In this document: positions 1 to 8,881 of the stretch, one piece after another
How the letters are laid out: each line of letters starts with the position of its first letter
How positions within the stretch are numbered: the first letter of the stretch is position 1
Program-made: the position numbers and the translations under genes
Origin: Methylosinus sp. H3A
Lineage (GTDB): Bacteria > Pseudomonadota > Alphaproteobacteria > Rhizobiales > Beijerinckiaceae
NCBI RefSeq assembly: GCF_015709455.1
Contig: NZ_JADNQW010000005.1
Coordinates: forward strand, 1,364,001 to 1,428,000
Length of the DNA: 64,000 nucleotides
Direction of reading: 5' to 3'
The notes under the pieces: model-generated
What the model was told of the DNA's origin: nothing
Databases searched by the model: none
What the model saw: the letters and a program-made list of their open reading frames with translations, nothing else

Positions 1-866
1 ATCGGCGTCGGCGTCAACGCATTCATCACCTCGCGCAGCGGCGCGGAGGAGAGAATATTACGGGCGTGATAAGTCTCGCTCTCGCCGCTGGCGTTGCGCA
101 CGGTGATGGTCCAGAGGCCGCTCTCTTCGTCATAGGCCAGCGCCTCGACCTTGCGGCCCATCTGCAGGCGGCCGCCGAGCTTTTGCATTTTGCGCGCGGC
201 GGCTTCCCACATCATGCCCGGCCCGCGGCGCGGATAGCGAAAGGATTCGATCAGCGTCTTCGCCGTTCCGCTGGATTTGCCGAGCTTGAGCGAGCGACGC
301 AATCCATCGACGATGGCGGCGCCGAGGCTCAGCCCCTTGATGCGCTGCGCCGCCCAATCTGCGGAGATATCGTCGCAGCCCATGCCCCAGACCTTTTCCG
401 TATAGGTCTTGAAGAAGATGCCGAAGAGCCGCTCGCCGAATTGATTGCGCACCCATTGATGAAAGGAGCGCGGCTCCTTCACCGGAAAGGCCTTGGCGAA
501 AGCGAAGGACGCCATGCACATCGCGCTCTCGAAAAGGCCGAGATTCTTCAGCGCCTCGAACGCCTTCAGCGGATAGGCGTAGAATTTGTCGCGATAATAG
601 ATGCGCGAGAGCCGCGGCCGCTCGATGAAATCATGCGGGAGAATTTCGTCCCAGAGATCGACGATCTCTTTGGATTTCGAGAAGAAGCGATGCCCGCCTA
701 TGTCGAAGAGAAAGCCCTTGTAGCTCGCCGTGCGGCTGATGCCGCCGACGTAAGCTTCATCCTGCTCGAGGACGAGAACCTCGCGTCCGTGCTTCGCCAG
801 AATATAAGCGGCGGTGAGGCCAGCGGGCCCCGCGCCGATCACTATCGATTCGATGATCTCGCCCAT
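1..866 (-). CDS. NAD(P)/FAD-dependent oxidoreductase, C-terminus outside the window
   Basis: The first 289 residues are visible; the gene runs off the window start. The N-terminus has a dinucleotide-binding GAGPAGL motif at about residues 11-17, with the acidic end of the second strand (LVLEQD) following. FDIGGHRFFSKS comes next, the arrangement seen in the protoporphyrinogen-oxidase / UDP-galactopyranose-mutase-like superfamily of amine-oxidase-fold flavoproteins. Relatives often sit in polysaccharide loci, but the neighbours here give no such context, so the substrate is unknown. The ATG at 866 is chosen because the Rossmann motif starts about ten residues later. The family call is firm; the specific function is not. 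Confidence 0.8.
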   Translation of the reverse strand, partial: MGEIIESIVIGAGPAGLTAAYILAKHGREVLVLEQDEAYVGGISRTASYKGFLFDIGGHRFFSKSKEIVDLWDEILPHDFIERPRLSRIYYRDKFYAYPLKAFEALKNLGLFESAMCMASFAFAKAFPVKEPRSFHQWVRNQFGERLFGIFFKTYTEKVWGMGCDDISADWAAQRIKGLSLGAAIVDGLRRSLKLGKSSGTAKTLIESFRYPRRGPGMMWEAAARKMQKLGGRLQMGRKVEALAYDEESGLWTITVRNASGESETYHARNILSSAPLREVMNALTPTP

Positions 867-955
867 GACGGCCCTGAAACAGCGTGGCGCGCGCCGGCCG
901 GCCGCGTCATGCGGCAAGGCTCACGGCACGTAGGGGCACTATGGATGAGCTTTGG

Positions 956-2116
956 TTAACGCGCTGTTACGCTCATGTCGGGAGCGTCGCTCGCGAAAAT
1001 GACGCGGTTTCGTCCTTCGGCCTTGGCGCGATAGAGCGCGTCGTCGGCGATGCGCGTCATGGCGGCGAGGTCCAGCGTCTCGTCCTCGAGCACGGTGACG
1101 CCGACGCTGACGGTCGCCGCGCCGTCGGCGAGATGCGCGGCATCGCGGATGAAGGCCGAACGAATGCGCTCCGCGATCGCCAATGCGCCGGTCCGATCGG
1201 CGGGCGAGAGAATGGCGACGAATTCCTCGCCGCCGATTCGCGCCAGCAGATCGCTCGATCGAATATTTCGCGTCGCGGTCGCGCCGAAGGCGGCCAGCAC
1301 GCGGTCGCCGACCGCATGACCGAAGCGGTCGTTGATATATTTGAAATTGTCGAGATCGAAGACGAGCACCGCCGTCGCCGGCGCGGGCGCCGATCGCTTC
1401 GCGCGCTCGACCGCCCGGTCGAAGGCGCGTCGATTGAGAAGGCCCGTCAGCGGATCGATCATCGCCGCGACTTCTCGTCGCTTCGCGAGGCGCTCTTTGG
1501 AGAGGGTCGCCAATAGAAAGCCGAGAACGGCGATAAAGCCAGAGAGCTCGAGGAAGCGGTATTTCTGATATGGGCTGGTGAGGAAGCTCGCTTCGTCGAC
1601 CGCGATAAAAGGCGCCGCGATCGCGAGCGTGAATTCGAGCCCCGCTTGCAGCGCGATGATCCAAGCCGTCACGCGAGACACGACGAGACGCTGGCCGCCA
1701 GCGCGATTGTAGCGGAACAATTCGAAGGCGGCGGCGACTTCATAGATCGCCGAGATCGCGGAGATTTCCGCAATTCGAAAGTGAATATCCGCGCGCCACA
1801 GTCCGGCGGCCCAAATCACACCGCCGAGGAAGGCCAGCAGCGGTCGCACCGGCTTGCCGACAAAAACGAGAACGCCCGTCCAGAGCAGACCGCACGCCCA
1901 TAAAGTGAGCGCGTTTCCGAAAATGATCGAAAGCCACCCGACCTCGTTGCGGAAAGCGTAGCAGAGCGCCGAGGCGCCCGCCATCGCGAAGACCGCGGCC
2001 CACCACCACAATTCTTCGGCTTCTTCGTCGCCGCGCCAGATCGCGTAGAGGAAAACGCCCAGCAGCGAGAGCATGAAGGCGCCGAATAAATAGAGGGTCG
2101 GCGCCAATGCGATCAT
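956..2116 (-). CDS. Membrane-bound GGDEF diguanylate cyclase
   Basis: A 386-residue protein predicted to make cyclic-di-GMP from two GTP at the cytoplasmic membrane. Residues 1 to about 205 are a run of hydrophobic segments (roughly six to seven helices). They are followed by a GGDEF domain with DPLTGLLNRR at about 221, metal-binding Asp in FDLDNFKYIND and the active-site motif GGEEF at 295-299. The RSSD at 286-289 lies exactly five residues before GGEEF, which is the spacing of the inhibitory I-site, so product feedback inhibition is likely. There is no EAL domain. It stands alone with no operon partner, and the sensed signal is unknown. Confidence 0.9.
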   Translation of the reverse strand: MIALAPTLYLFGAFMLSLLGVFLYAIWRGDEEAEELWWWAAVFAMAGASALCYAFRNEVGWLSIIFGNALTLWACGLLWTGVLVFVGKPVRPLLAFLGGVIWAAGLWRADIHFRIAEISAISAIYEVAAAFELFRYNRAGGQRLVVSRVTAWIIALQAGLEFTLAIAAPFIAVDEASFLTSPYQKYRFLELSGFIAVLGFLLATLSKERLAKRREVAAMIDPLTGLLNRRAFDRAVERAKRSAPAPATAVLVFDLDNFKYINDRFGHAVGDRVLAAFGATATRNIRSSDLLARIGGEEFVAILSPADRTGALAIAERIRSAFIRDAAHLADGAATVSVGVTVLEDETLDLAAMTRIADDALYRAKAEGRNRVIFASDAPDMSVTAR

Positions 2117-2264
2117 CGCGGTTCACGATCCCATGAGTTGCAAACAGCGCAAATGCCGAGAGTTTCGGGGTCTGGGGCGCAAGCGTAGCATCGACTATGC
2201 CATGCTCTGAAAGTCATAAACAGCAGCACAGCCGCTTCGCGGCTGGACAAGATGTCGCAAAGTT

Positions 2265-2283
2265 AAAAAAATCCTCGCCGAGG
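2265..2283 (-). terminator. Weak intrinsic terminator after murU
   Basis: Reading the minus strand just past the murU stop, a short GC hairpin (CCTC/GAGG, 2273-2283) is followed by seven T (2265-2271). The stem is short, so termination efficiency is uncertain. A further 7-bp hairpin lies at 2229-2245. Confidence 0.4.
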
Positions 2284-2285
2284 CG

Positions 2286-3053
2286 CTATCTTTCCCCTTC
2301 GACTTGTCGCGGCCTGTCCGTCTCCTCGGCGACGGCGCGCTCGGCCTCCTCGATCGCGCCCATCGTGCCGACATGCAGCCATTTGCCGTCCAGCGCAACG
2401 CCGAAGAGCCGCCCCTGCTCCGCCGCGCGGAAGAAGAAGGGCGCGAGCGGAAACGCCTCCTGCTCGACGCCCTCGAAGAGCTGCGGTTTTAGGATACCGA
2501 TTCCGGCATAGACGTAATCGGCCGTCTCGCCCGCCGCGCGCTTCGTCAGCCTGCCGTCTTCCGCCCTGTGGAAGTCGCCGTCCCATTCGACGCCGACGCT
2601 GCCGAGACGCGGGGCGAGCAGCAGCGCGACATCCATGATCTCCGCGTCCCAAATGCCGGCGAGGCGGCGCAGATTGTCCTCGCGCGCGCCGACCCAGAAG
2701 GCGTCGGTGTTGCAGACGAAGAAGGGCCGTCCGCCGAATTGGGCCAGAACCTTCTTGATGCCGCCGCCCTGGTCGAGCAGCCGCTCCCGCTCGTCGGAGA
2801 CGGTGACGCGCGGGCGCTCCCGGCCTTCGAGACGCGTCTCGATCTGATCGGCGAGGTGATGGACATTGACGATCGCCGTGGCGACGCCAGCCTCCGCGAA
2901 TGCGTCCAGCGCACGATCGAGCAACGTCACGCCGGCGATGGCGACGAGGGGCTTGGGCAGCCGGTCGGTCAAGGGCCGCATGCGCGAGCCGAGGCCGGCC
3001 GCGAAGACCATCGCCGCGTCAGGCGCGAAAGAGCGCGGGGAGGTTCGCGACAT
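2286..3053 (-). CDS. murU: Sugar-1-phosphate nucleotidyltransferase, MurU-like
   Basis: The family transfers a nucleotide to a sugar 1-phosphate. The MurU branch makes UDP-MurNAc from MurNAc-1-phosphate, letting cell-wall sugars be recycled past MurA (the fosfomycin target). Visible are the signature AAGLGSRMRPLTDRLPKPL at about residues 18-36 and NTDAF at the metal site. The preceding gene contains an AmgK-like kinase that would supply the substrate, which is the main support for MurU over other nucleotidyltransferases. The ATG at 3053 overlaps the upstream gene by 35 bases. An alternative ATG at 3011, just after that gene's stop and directly before VFAAGLG, is as plausible. No signal peptide: cytoplasmic. 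Confidence 0.8.
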   Translation of the reverse strand: MSRTSPRSFAPDAAMVFAAGLGSRMRPLTDRLPKPLVAIAGVTLLDRALDAFAEAGVATAIVNVHHLADQIETRLEGRERPRVTVSDERERLLDQGGGIKKVLAQFGGRPFFVCNTDAFWVGAREDNLRRLAGIWDAEIMDVALLLAPRLGSVGVEWDGDFHRAEDGRLTKRAAGETADYVYAGIGILKPQLFEGVEQEAFPLAPFFFRAAEQGRLFGVALDGKWLHVGTMGAIEEAERAVAEETDRPRQVEGER

Positions 3054-4551
3054 ACCAAGCCTCGAGATCGGCGAGCGCGGGATGGCGCAGGCCCTTGCGC
3101 AGATAGGTTTCGACGCGCGGCAGATGGACGAGATATTGCGGCTTGTGGTCGCGCTGGTCGAGCCGCGCGAAAATGCCGAGGATTTTCGTCGCGCGCTGGG
3201 CGCCGAGAATGGCGTAGGCGCGCGCGAAAGCCGCCATATCGAACAAGGGATCGGCCTCGCGGCGCTTGCGCGCGTAATGACCGAGCAGGCGCATCTCCAA
3301 TTCGTCCGGCACGTCGACGCGGGCGTCCTGCGTCAGCGAGACGACGTCATAGGCCGGATGGCCGAGCACTGCGTCCTGAAAATCGATGACGCCGACGCGC
3401 GCCGTTCCCTCGCGATCGGCGAGCCAGATCAGATTGGGCGAGTGGAAATCGCGCAAAGTCCAGGTCGGCGCCGACATCACGATCTCGATCAGCGCCTGAC
3501 GCCAGAGATTGACGAAGGTCGCCTTGGAGCCGGAGGAAATGCCGCCGCCGCCGACGCGGCCCGCATACCATTCCAGCAGCAGCTCGACCTCGATCAGCAG
3601 CGCGTCGAGATCATAGGGCGGGACATGATAAGGGCTCGCGCCCTCGACCGGGAGAACATCCGGCAAGCGACGCGCATGGAGCGGCGCGAGCGCCGACAGC
3701 GCCTCCAAATAACGATCGGCGATGGGCGCGCCGCCGGCGACGACGCCGTCGCGGCCGAGATCCTCGAGCAGCACGAAGCCCGCGGAGAGATCATAGGCGT
3801 AGATTTGCGGCGCGGAGAGGCCCTGCGCGCGCAGGGCGTCGGCCATGGCGACGAAGGGCTTCACCGTCTCCGCGAGCCGCGCAATGGCGCTATAGGGCTT
3901 GCCATAGCGGATCGGCGGGCCGTCTGGCCGCGCCGGCGAGATCATCAATATGGCCTGCGCGCCATCCGGCCGGCGCAGCGCTTCATAGACGCGCGAGGAG
4001 GCGTCGCCCTGCAGATATTCCCGCGAGGCGTCGCTCCAGCCGGCGCGCTCCAGAAACTCCCGCATGGAGCGGAAGGCGCGGAGCCGCCCCGCCGCCTTGC
4101 CACGGGCGATGACGCCGATACGGCGCGCGTCCGGGGTCTCGGGCGCGGCGAAAGAGAGCCGCACTTCGAGACGATCGCCGGTGAAGAGGCTGGGCGCGCG
4201 CTCGGGCCATTCGACGAGCACCAGCGCATCCTCGCTCGCCTCCTCGAAACCCATGGCCTCGAGCTCCGCCTCGCCGCCGGCGATGCGATAGAGATCGGCG
4301 TGCAGAATGCGGCAGAAGGGCGTCTCATAGCCCTGCATCAGCGTGAAGGTCGGGCTCGGCGCCTCCAGCGTCGGATCCTGCGCCAGCGCGCGGATCAGCG
4401 CGCGCGCGAAGGCCGTCTTGCCCGCGCCGAGATCGCCGGAGAGGGTGACGAGCCGCACCGTGTCGCGAATGAGCGGCGCGAGCCGGGCGGCGAGCTCGGC
4501 GGTCTGCGCTTCATCGGCGACGTCGATCAGCCATTCGGCCTCTTCGCTCAT
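3019..4551 (-). CDS. TsaE-AmgK fusion: t6A ATPase domain plus amino-sugar kinase domain
   Basis: One 510-residue ORF with two domains. Residues 1 to about 155 are TsaE, the ATPase of the tRNA threonylcarbamoyladenosine machinery, with P-loop GDLGAGKT at 39-46 and the family motif SPTFTL. Residues from about 165 are an aminoglycoside-phosphotransferase-fold kinase of the AmgK type (anomeric kinase for MurNAc/GlcNAc) with catalytic Asp368 and Asn373 in DFHSPN and a metal-binding IDFQD motif. Such fusions are annotated in many alphaproteobacteria. The start overlaps the end of divL by four bases (ATGA) and murU follows, so the three are probably co-transcribed. Kinase specificity is inferred from the neighbour. 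Confidence 0.88.
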   Translation of the reverse strand: MSEEAEWLIDVADEAQTAELAARLAPLIRDTVRLVTLSGDLGAGKTAFARALIRALAQDPTLEAPSPTFTLMQGYETPFCRILHADLYRIAGGEAELEAMGFEEASEDALVLVEWPERAPSLFTGDRLEVRLSFAAPETPDARRIGVIARGKAAGRLRAFRSMREFLERAGWSDASREYLQGDASSRVYEALRRPDGAQAILMISPARPDGPPIRYGKPYSAIARLAETVKPFVAMADALRAQGLSAPQIYAYDLSAGFVLLEDLGRDGVVAGGAPIADRYLEALSALAPLHARRLPDVLPVEGASPYHVPPYDLDALLIEVELLLEWYAGRVGGGGISSGSKATFVNLWRQALIEIVMSAPTWTLRDFHSPNLIWLADREGTARVGVIDFQDAVLGHPAYDVVSLTQDARVDVPDELEMRLLGHYARKRREADPLFDMAAFARAYAILGAQRATKILGIFARLDQRDHKPQYLVHLPRVETYLRKGLRHPALADLEAWYVANLPALFRA

Positions 4552-7082
4552 GAGGCCTGTCCTTTTTCACGCTGCGCGACATCCTGCCGACCGCTGCTCT
4601 CGGGCGCCGGGAAGATACAAGTGACGGTGGTGCCCTCGCCGAGCGCGGAGTCGATGAGCACACGCCCTCCGTGCAGCTCCGTGAAGGCGCGAACGATCGA
4701 CAGGCCGAGCCCGACGCCTCTGTGGCGCGAGCCGGAGGTGTGCGATTCGAAGCGGTCGAACACTTTGTCGAGGACATCCGGGGCGATGCCCCGCCCCCGA
4801 TCGGCGACCTTGAACACGATTTCCCCCTCCCGCCGCAACGCCGCGAGGGTAATCGTTTGTCCCGGCCGAGAAAAGCCGATCGCGTTGGCGAGCAGGTTGA
4901 ACAGGATCTGGCGGATGCGCTTGCCGTCGCCGCGGAAGCAGCCGACCTCGCCCGTGGCGACGATCTGGAGCTCTATGTCGTTCTCCGCGAGCCGGTCTTG
5001 AACGCCCTCGGCCGCGGCGCGTATGGCGTCGGCGGCGTTCACCTCTTCGAGCTCGAGCTCCATCGCATCGCTGTCGATCGTCGCGAGATCGAGAATGTCG
5101 TTGATGATGGCGAGCAGCGCCGCCGAGGATTTGGCCACATAGCCGAGATATTCGAGCTGCTTGGCGTTGAGCTCGCCGGTCGTCTTCTCGCCGAGCAGAT
5201 GAATGAAGCCGATGATGTTGTTGAGCGGCGAGCGCAACTCATAAGAAACGTGATGGACGAAGTCGTTGCGGATTTTCTCCGCGGCGATCAGCGCCTGATT
5301 GCGCTCGGTGAGCGCGCGCTCGACATTCACGCCCGCCGTCACATCGACGAAGGTGAGCAGCGCCGCGCCTTCCGGCAGCGGCTGCGCCGTGCAGTCGAGC
5401 ACGACGCCGTCCGAGCGCTCGATGCGCCGCGTGAAGCCCTGGCGCATGTCCTGCAGCCCGGTGACGAAGCCGCGCAATTCGCTCCAGGTCTCCTCGTTGA
5501 GATGCAGCGGCCGGCAGAGAATGGCGACGGCGTCGAAGCGCGGCTTGTCGTCGAGAATGCGCTTGTCCAGCGCCCATAGCGCGAGGAAGGCGGGATTGCA
5601 GAAGCGCAATCTGCCGTCCGGTCCGAAGACGGCGACGCCCTCGCGCAGATTTTCGAGCGTCTCGTTCTGCATGCGGTCAAGCGCATGAAAACGCGATTCG
5701 AGGAAATAGCGCTCGCTCACATCGTCATAGAGATAGGTGACGCCGCCTTGCGGATTGGCGTTCGCCACGACGCGCAGCGTGCGTCCATTCGGCATGTGCC
5801 AGACATGCTCGTGATGTTCCTCGGAGGATTGATAGGCCTCCAGCAGGCGCGCCTTCCAGGCCTTGTAATCGGCTTCGACCGGCAAGCGCTGCTCGGCGCG
5901 CAGGCGATCGAGTATCTCGCTGTCGCTCGGCCCCTGGTCCAGATAGGCCCTGTCGAGCGGCCAGAGATTCTCATAGGCCGCATTGCGATAGACGAGCCGT
6001 TTGGCGCGATCGAAAATGGCGACGGCGATCGGCAATTGCGCCAGCGTGCGCGAATGCGCCTGCATCTGCTGCTCGAGATCGGCGCGCGTCGTGTCGATCT
6101 CATGGCGATCGATAGCGAGAGCGGCGGCGGCGCCGTGGCATGGCGCTTCGACGATGTCGAGACGATGCCGCTCGCCCGCGACGACCGCGGTGACGCGCGC
6201 GCGCCAGACCTCGTCGCGCGCGCGCGCCGTCATGGCTTGCGTGCGCGCGTCATTGTCGAGGAGCTCGATCTGACGACGCAGCGCATCGCCCGGATTTTCC
6301 GCCTCCACCGCCTGGGCATAGGCGGAATTCACGAAGGTGACGCGGCCTTCGGCGTCGCGCATCCAGACCGGCGTCGGCAAAGCCTCGAGCAAAGCGCGGA
6401 ACCCCTCGACCTCGGCGACGCTGCGCGTGTGGCGCTCGCGCAACGACAGCAGCTCGAGCCGCTCGCCGGAAACTTCGCGGATGCGCAGCACGGCGCGGCC
6501 GGCGACGGCGCGGCCCTCGGCGTCGAAGCGCCGACCCTGCAAGCTCGCGAGCGAGAGATGAAAGCCTTCGCCGTTCTGGCGCAGGCGGTCGATGCGATCC
6601 TGCAGCGCGCCCGCCTCCTCCGGGCCGAGCCAGGAGCCGAAGGCGAGCACGCGCCGCGCGAAGGCCGGATCGTTGAGCCCGTTCTCTATGTCCGGCTCGC
6701 CGGCGGCATTGTCCCAGGAGACGAAGAGCTGCGGCTCGCTCGACAGAAAAATCTCGGCGCGATCGAGCCGTTTTCGTGTCGCTTCGAGCTCGGCGGAAAG
6801 ACGCGCCTCGCGGCGGCGCCACACCTTGCGCTCGCCGAGATGGGTGAAGGCGACGACAACGGCGAAAAGGGCGAGGCCGCTGGTCAGCGCGAGATTGACG
6901 AATTCCGCATTATTGGTGGCGGCGAGAAAATTGGTGAGCGCCTCCGCCCGCGCCGGCCCGCCGAGCGGCAAAAGGCCGGCGGTCGCGAGCCCGCGCGTGA
7001 CGCCGCGAACGAGCGGCGAGGACGCTCCCCGACGTTGCGCGGACGGCAACGCTTTCGGCCCGAAAGCCGCATCGTGATACAT
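4548..7082 (-). CDS. divL: DivL-like PAS sensor with tyrosine in the H-box
   Basis: An 844-residue membrane protein with one clear transmembrane helix near residues 62-82. Several PAS-like regions follow (about 215-320, 340-450, 470-580), then a kinase core. The dimerisation box reads HHVSYELRSPLNN, so Tyr614 sits where histidine kinases have their phosphorylated His. This is the hallmark of DivL, the Caulobacter cell-fate pseudo-kinase that acts with DivK and CckA upstream of CtrA. N, G1 and G2 ATP-binding motifs are retained (NLLANAIGFS, DRGRGI, GVGLGLSI). It heads the operon with tsaE-amgK and murU and lies downstream of ahcY behind a strong terminator. Confidence 0.85.
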   Translation of the reverse strand: MYHDAAFGPKALPSAQRRGASSPLVRGVTRGLATAGLLPLGGPARAEALTNFLAATNNAEFVNLALTSGLALFAVVVAFTHLGERKVWRRREARLSAELEATRKRLDRAEIFLSSEPQLFVSWDNAAGEPDIENGLNDPAFARRVLAFGSWLGPEEAGALQDRIDRLRQNGEGFHLSLASLQGRRFDAEGRAVAGRAVLRIREVSGERLELLSLRERHTRSVAEVEGFRALLEALPTPVWMRDAEGRVTFVNSAYAQAVEAENPGDALRRQIELLDNDARTQAMTARARDEVWRARVTAVVAGERHRLDIVEAPCHGAAAALAIDRHEIDTTRADLEQQMQAHSRTLAQLPIAVAIFDRAKRLVYRNAAYENLWPLDRAYLDQGPSDSEILDRLRAEQRLPVEADYKAWKARLLEAYQSSEEHHEHVWHMPNGRTLRVVANANPQGGVTYLYDDVSERYFLESRFHALDRMQNETLENLREGVAVFGPDGRLRFCNPAFLALWALDKRILDDKPRFDAVAILCRPLHLNEETWSELRGFVTGLQDMRQGFTRRIERSDGVVLDCTAQPLPEGAALLTFVDVTAGVNVERALTERNQALIAAEKIRNDFVHHVSYELRSPLNNIIGFIHLLGEKTTGELNAKQLEYLGYVAKSSAALLAIINDILDLATIDSDAMELELEEVNAADAIRAAAEGVQDRLAENDIELQIVATGEVGCFRGDGKRIRQILFNLLANAIGFSRPGQTITLAALRREGEIVFKVADRGRGIAPDVLDKVFDRFESHTSGSRHRGVGLGLSIVRAFTELHGGRVLIDSALGEGTTVTCIFPAPESSGRQDVAQREKGQAS

Positions 7083-7264
7083 GCGAACCGGTCTCCACGT
7101 TCGATTTGCAAAGGCTCATCGCAAACAAACGCCGCAAGCCGTCCGCGCGCCACCGAGGCGCCGTCTCTCGAATCGCGTCTAATCTAAAGCGCGCCGTCGA
7201 AAAGTGAAACGCGGATCGTGACCGCGAGATTGGCGCCTAAGCATTTCGCCGAACTGGCGTCACG

Positions 7265-7303
7265 AAAAAAAAGACGGCGGAGCGAGAGAATCGCTCCGCC
7301 GTC
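7265..7303 (-). terminator. Strong intrinsic terminator of ahcY
   Basis: A perfect 13-bp inverted repeat (7273-7285 with 7291-7303, 5-nt loop) lies directly after the ahcY stop. On the minus strand it is followed by eight T (7265-7272). This is a textbook rho-independent terminator separating ahcY from divL. Confidence 0.9.
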
Positions 7304-7325
7304 TCGCTCTCGCACTCGAGAGAGA

Positions 7326-8732
7326 TCAGTAGCGGTAGTGGTCCGGCTTGAACGGGCCGCTCTGCGGCAAGTTCAGATAGGCGGCCTGCTGCTCGGTCAT
7401 CTTGGTGAGCTTCACGCCGATCTTGTCGAGATGCAGCGCCGCGACCTTTTCGTCGAGATGCTTGGGCAGCGTATAGACGCCCACCGGATATTGGCCCTGC
7501 TTGGTCCACAGCTCGATCTGCGCCAGCGTCTGGTTGGTGAAGGACGCGGACATCACGAAGGACGGATGGCCGGTCGCGCAGCCGAGATTCACCAGGCGGC
7601 CTTCGGCGAGCAGAATGATGCGCTTGCCGTCGGCGAACTCGACCTCGTCGACCTGCGGCTTCACATTGTGCCATTTGAGATTGCGCAGGCCGGAGACCTG
7701 GATCTCGCTGTCGAAATGGCCGATGTTGCAGACGATGGCGCGGTCCTTCATGGCGCGCATGTGCTCGGTCGTGATGACGTCGACATTGCCGGTCGCGGTG
7801 CAGAAGATGTCGGCGCGCGAGGCCGCATCTTCCATCGTCGTGACCTCATAGCCTTCCATCGCCGCCTGCAGCGCGCAGATCGGATCGATCTCGGTGACGA
7901 GCACGCGGCAACCGGCGTTGCGAAGCGAAGCGGCCGAGCCCTTGCCCACATCGCCATAGCCCGCGATGCAAGCGACCTTGCCCGCCATCATCACATCGGT
8001 GGCGCGGCGGATGCCGTCGACAAGCGACTCGCGGCAGCCGTAGAGATTGTCGAACTTCGACTTGGTGACCGAATCATTGACGTTGATCGCCGGCCAGAGC
8101 AGCTTGCCTTCCTTGTGCATGACGTAGAGACGATGCACGCCGGTGGTCGTCTCCTCGGTCACGCCCTTGATGGCCACAGCGTTGCGCGTGTAGAAGCCCG
8201 GATTGGCCTTCAGGCGCTTCTTGATCGCGGCGAAGAGGACTTCCTCTTCCTCATTGGTCGCCTTGTCGAGAAAGGCGGTGTCGCCATTCTCGGCACGCAG
8301 GCCGAGATGGATGAGCAACGTCGCGTCGCCGCCATCGTCGAGGATCATGTTCGGCGTGCCGCCGTCGCCCCATTCGAAGATGCGATGGGTGTAGTCCCAA
8401 TAATCCTCGAGGCTCTCGCCCTTGATGGCGAAGACCGGCGTGCCGGCGGCGGCGATGGCCGCAGCGGCGTGGTCCTGCGTCGAATAAATATTGCAGGACG
8501 CCCAGCGGACATCCGCGCCGAGCGCCTTCAGCGTCTCGATCAGCACGGCGGTCTGAATGGTCATATGCAGCGAGCCGGCGACGCGCGCGCCCTTCAGCGG
8601 CTGCGACGGGCCAAATTCGGCGCGGGTCGCCATCAGACCGGGCATTTCGGTCTCGGCGATGTTGAGCTCCTTGCGGCCCCAATCGGCGAGGCCGATGTCG
8701 GCGACGACATAATCGTTGAAATGGGTGGTCAT
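7326..8732 (-). CDS. ahcY: Adenosylhomocysteinase
   Basis: S-adenosylhomocysteine hydrolase, 468 residues, the usual length. It splits S-adenosylhomocysteine to adenosine and homocysteine with bound NAD and keeps methyltransferases free of product inhibition. Characteristic stretches are visible: [12 protein letters not shown], the NAD-binding region [12 protein letters not shown], and the C-terminal KPDHYRY that closes the NAD site. The start is supported by the purine-rich GAAGGGAG just upstream. It stands alone, bounded by the terminator at 7265-7303 and an unusual palindromic leader at 8754-8806. Cytoplasmic. Confidence 0.97.
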   Translation of the reverse strand: MTTHFNDYVVADIGLADWGRKELNIAETEMPGLMATRAEFGPSQPLKGARVAGSLHMTIQTAVLIETLKALGADVRWASCNIYSTQDHAAAAIAAAGTPVFAIKGESLEDYWDYTHRIFEWGDGGTPNMILDDGGDATLLIHLGLRAENGDTAFLDKATNEEEEVLFAAIKKRLKANPGFYTRNAVAIKGVTEETTTGVHRLYVMHKEGKLLWPAINVNDSVTKSKFDNLYGCRESLVDGIRRATDVMMAGKVACIAGYGDVGKGSAASLRNAGCRVLVTEIDPICALQAAMEGYEVTTMEDAASRADIFCTATGNVDVITTEHMRAMKDRAIVCNIGHFDSEIQVSGLRNLKWHNVKPQVDEVEFADGKRIILLAEGRLVNLGCATGHPSFVMSASFTNQTLAQIELWTKQGQYPVGVYTLPKHLDEKVAALHLDKIGVKLTKMTEQQAAYLNLPQSGPFKPDHYRY

Positions 8733-8753
8733 GACGCTCCCTTCAGGCGTTGT

Positions 8754-8806
8754 CTCGCCTTAGGTGAGGCGAGCGCGACGGGCCTGGCCGCCTATAGCAA
8801 GGCGGC
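8754..8806 (-). promoter_or_regulatory. Two tandem palindromes upstream of ahcY
   Basis: Two perfect 7-bp inverted repeats, each with a 6-nt loop, lie at 8754-8773 and 8787-8806, 33 bp centre to centre. The proximal one ends 21 bp before the ahcY ATG. Both contain the core CGCCT-N6-AGGCG on the minus strand. They could be two operator sites for a dimeric repressor (proteobacteria are known to control SAH-cycle genes through SahR-type ArsR-family regulators) or RNA hairpins of a leader. The sequence alone does not decide. Confidence 0.5.
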
Positions 8807-8881
8807 GGAGCAGATGCAATAAAGATATAAACAAGTCTTTATGTCATTCCCTGTCGGGCCTTCGGCCTCTCGGCCGAGGGC

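Noticed and set aside
2866..5001. A 711-codon open frame on the plus strand
   Set aside because: It runs antisense to tsaE-amgK and divL, both with clear domain motifs. High-GC DNA with GC-rich third positions keeps the complementary frame open; the translation has no recognisable domain.
8754..8806. Known SAM or SAH riboswitch upstream of ahcY
   Set aside because: The two hairpins do not match the SAM or SAH riboswitch consensus as I know it, so they are reported only as palindromes.
7218..8822. A long plus-strand frame opposite ahcY
   Set aside because: Antisense shadow of a highly conserved housekeeping gene.
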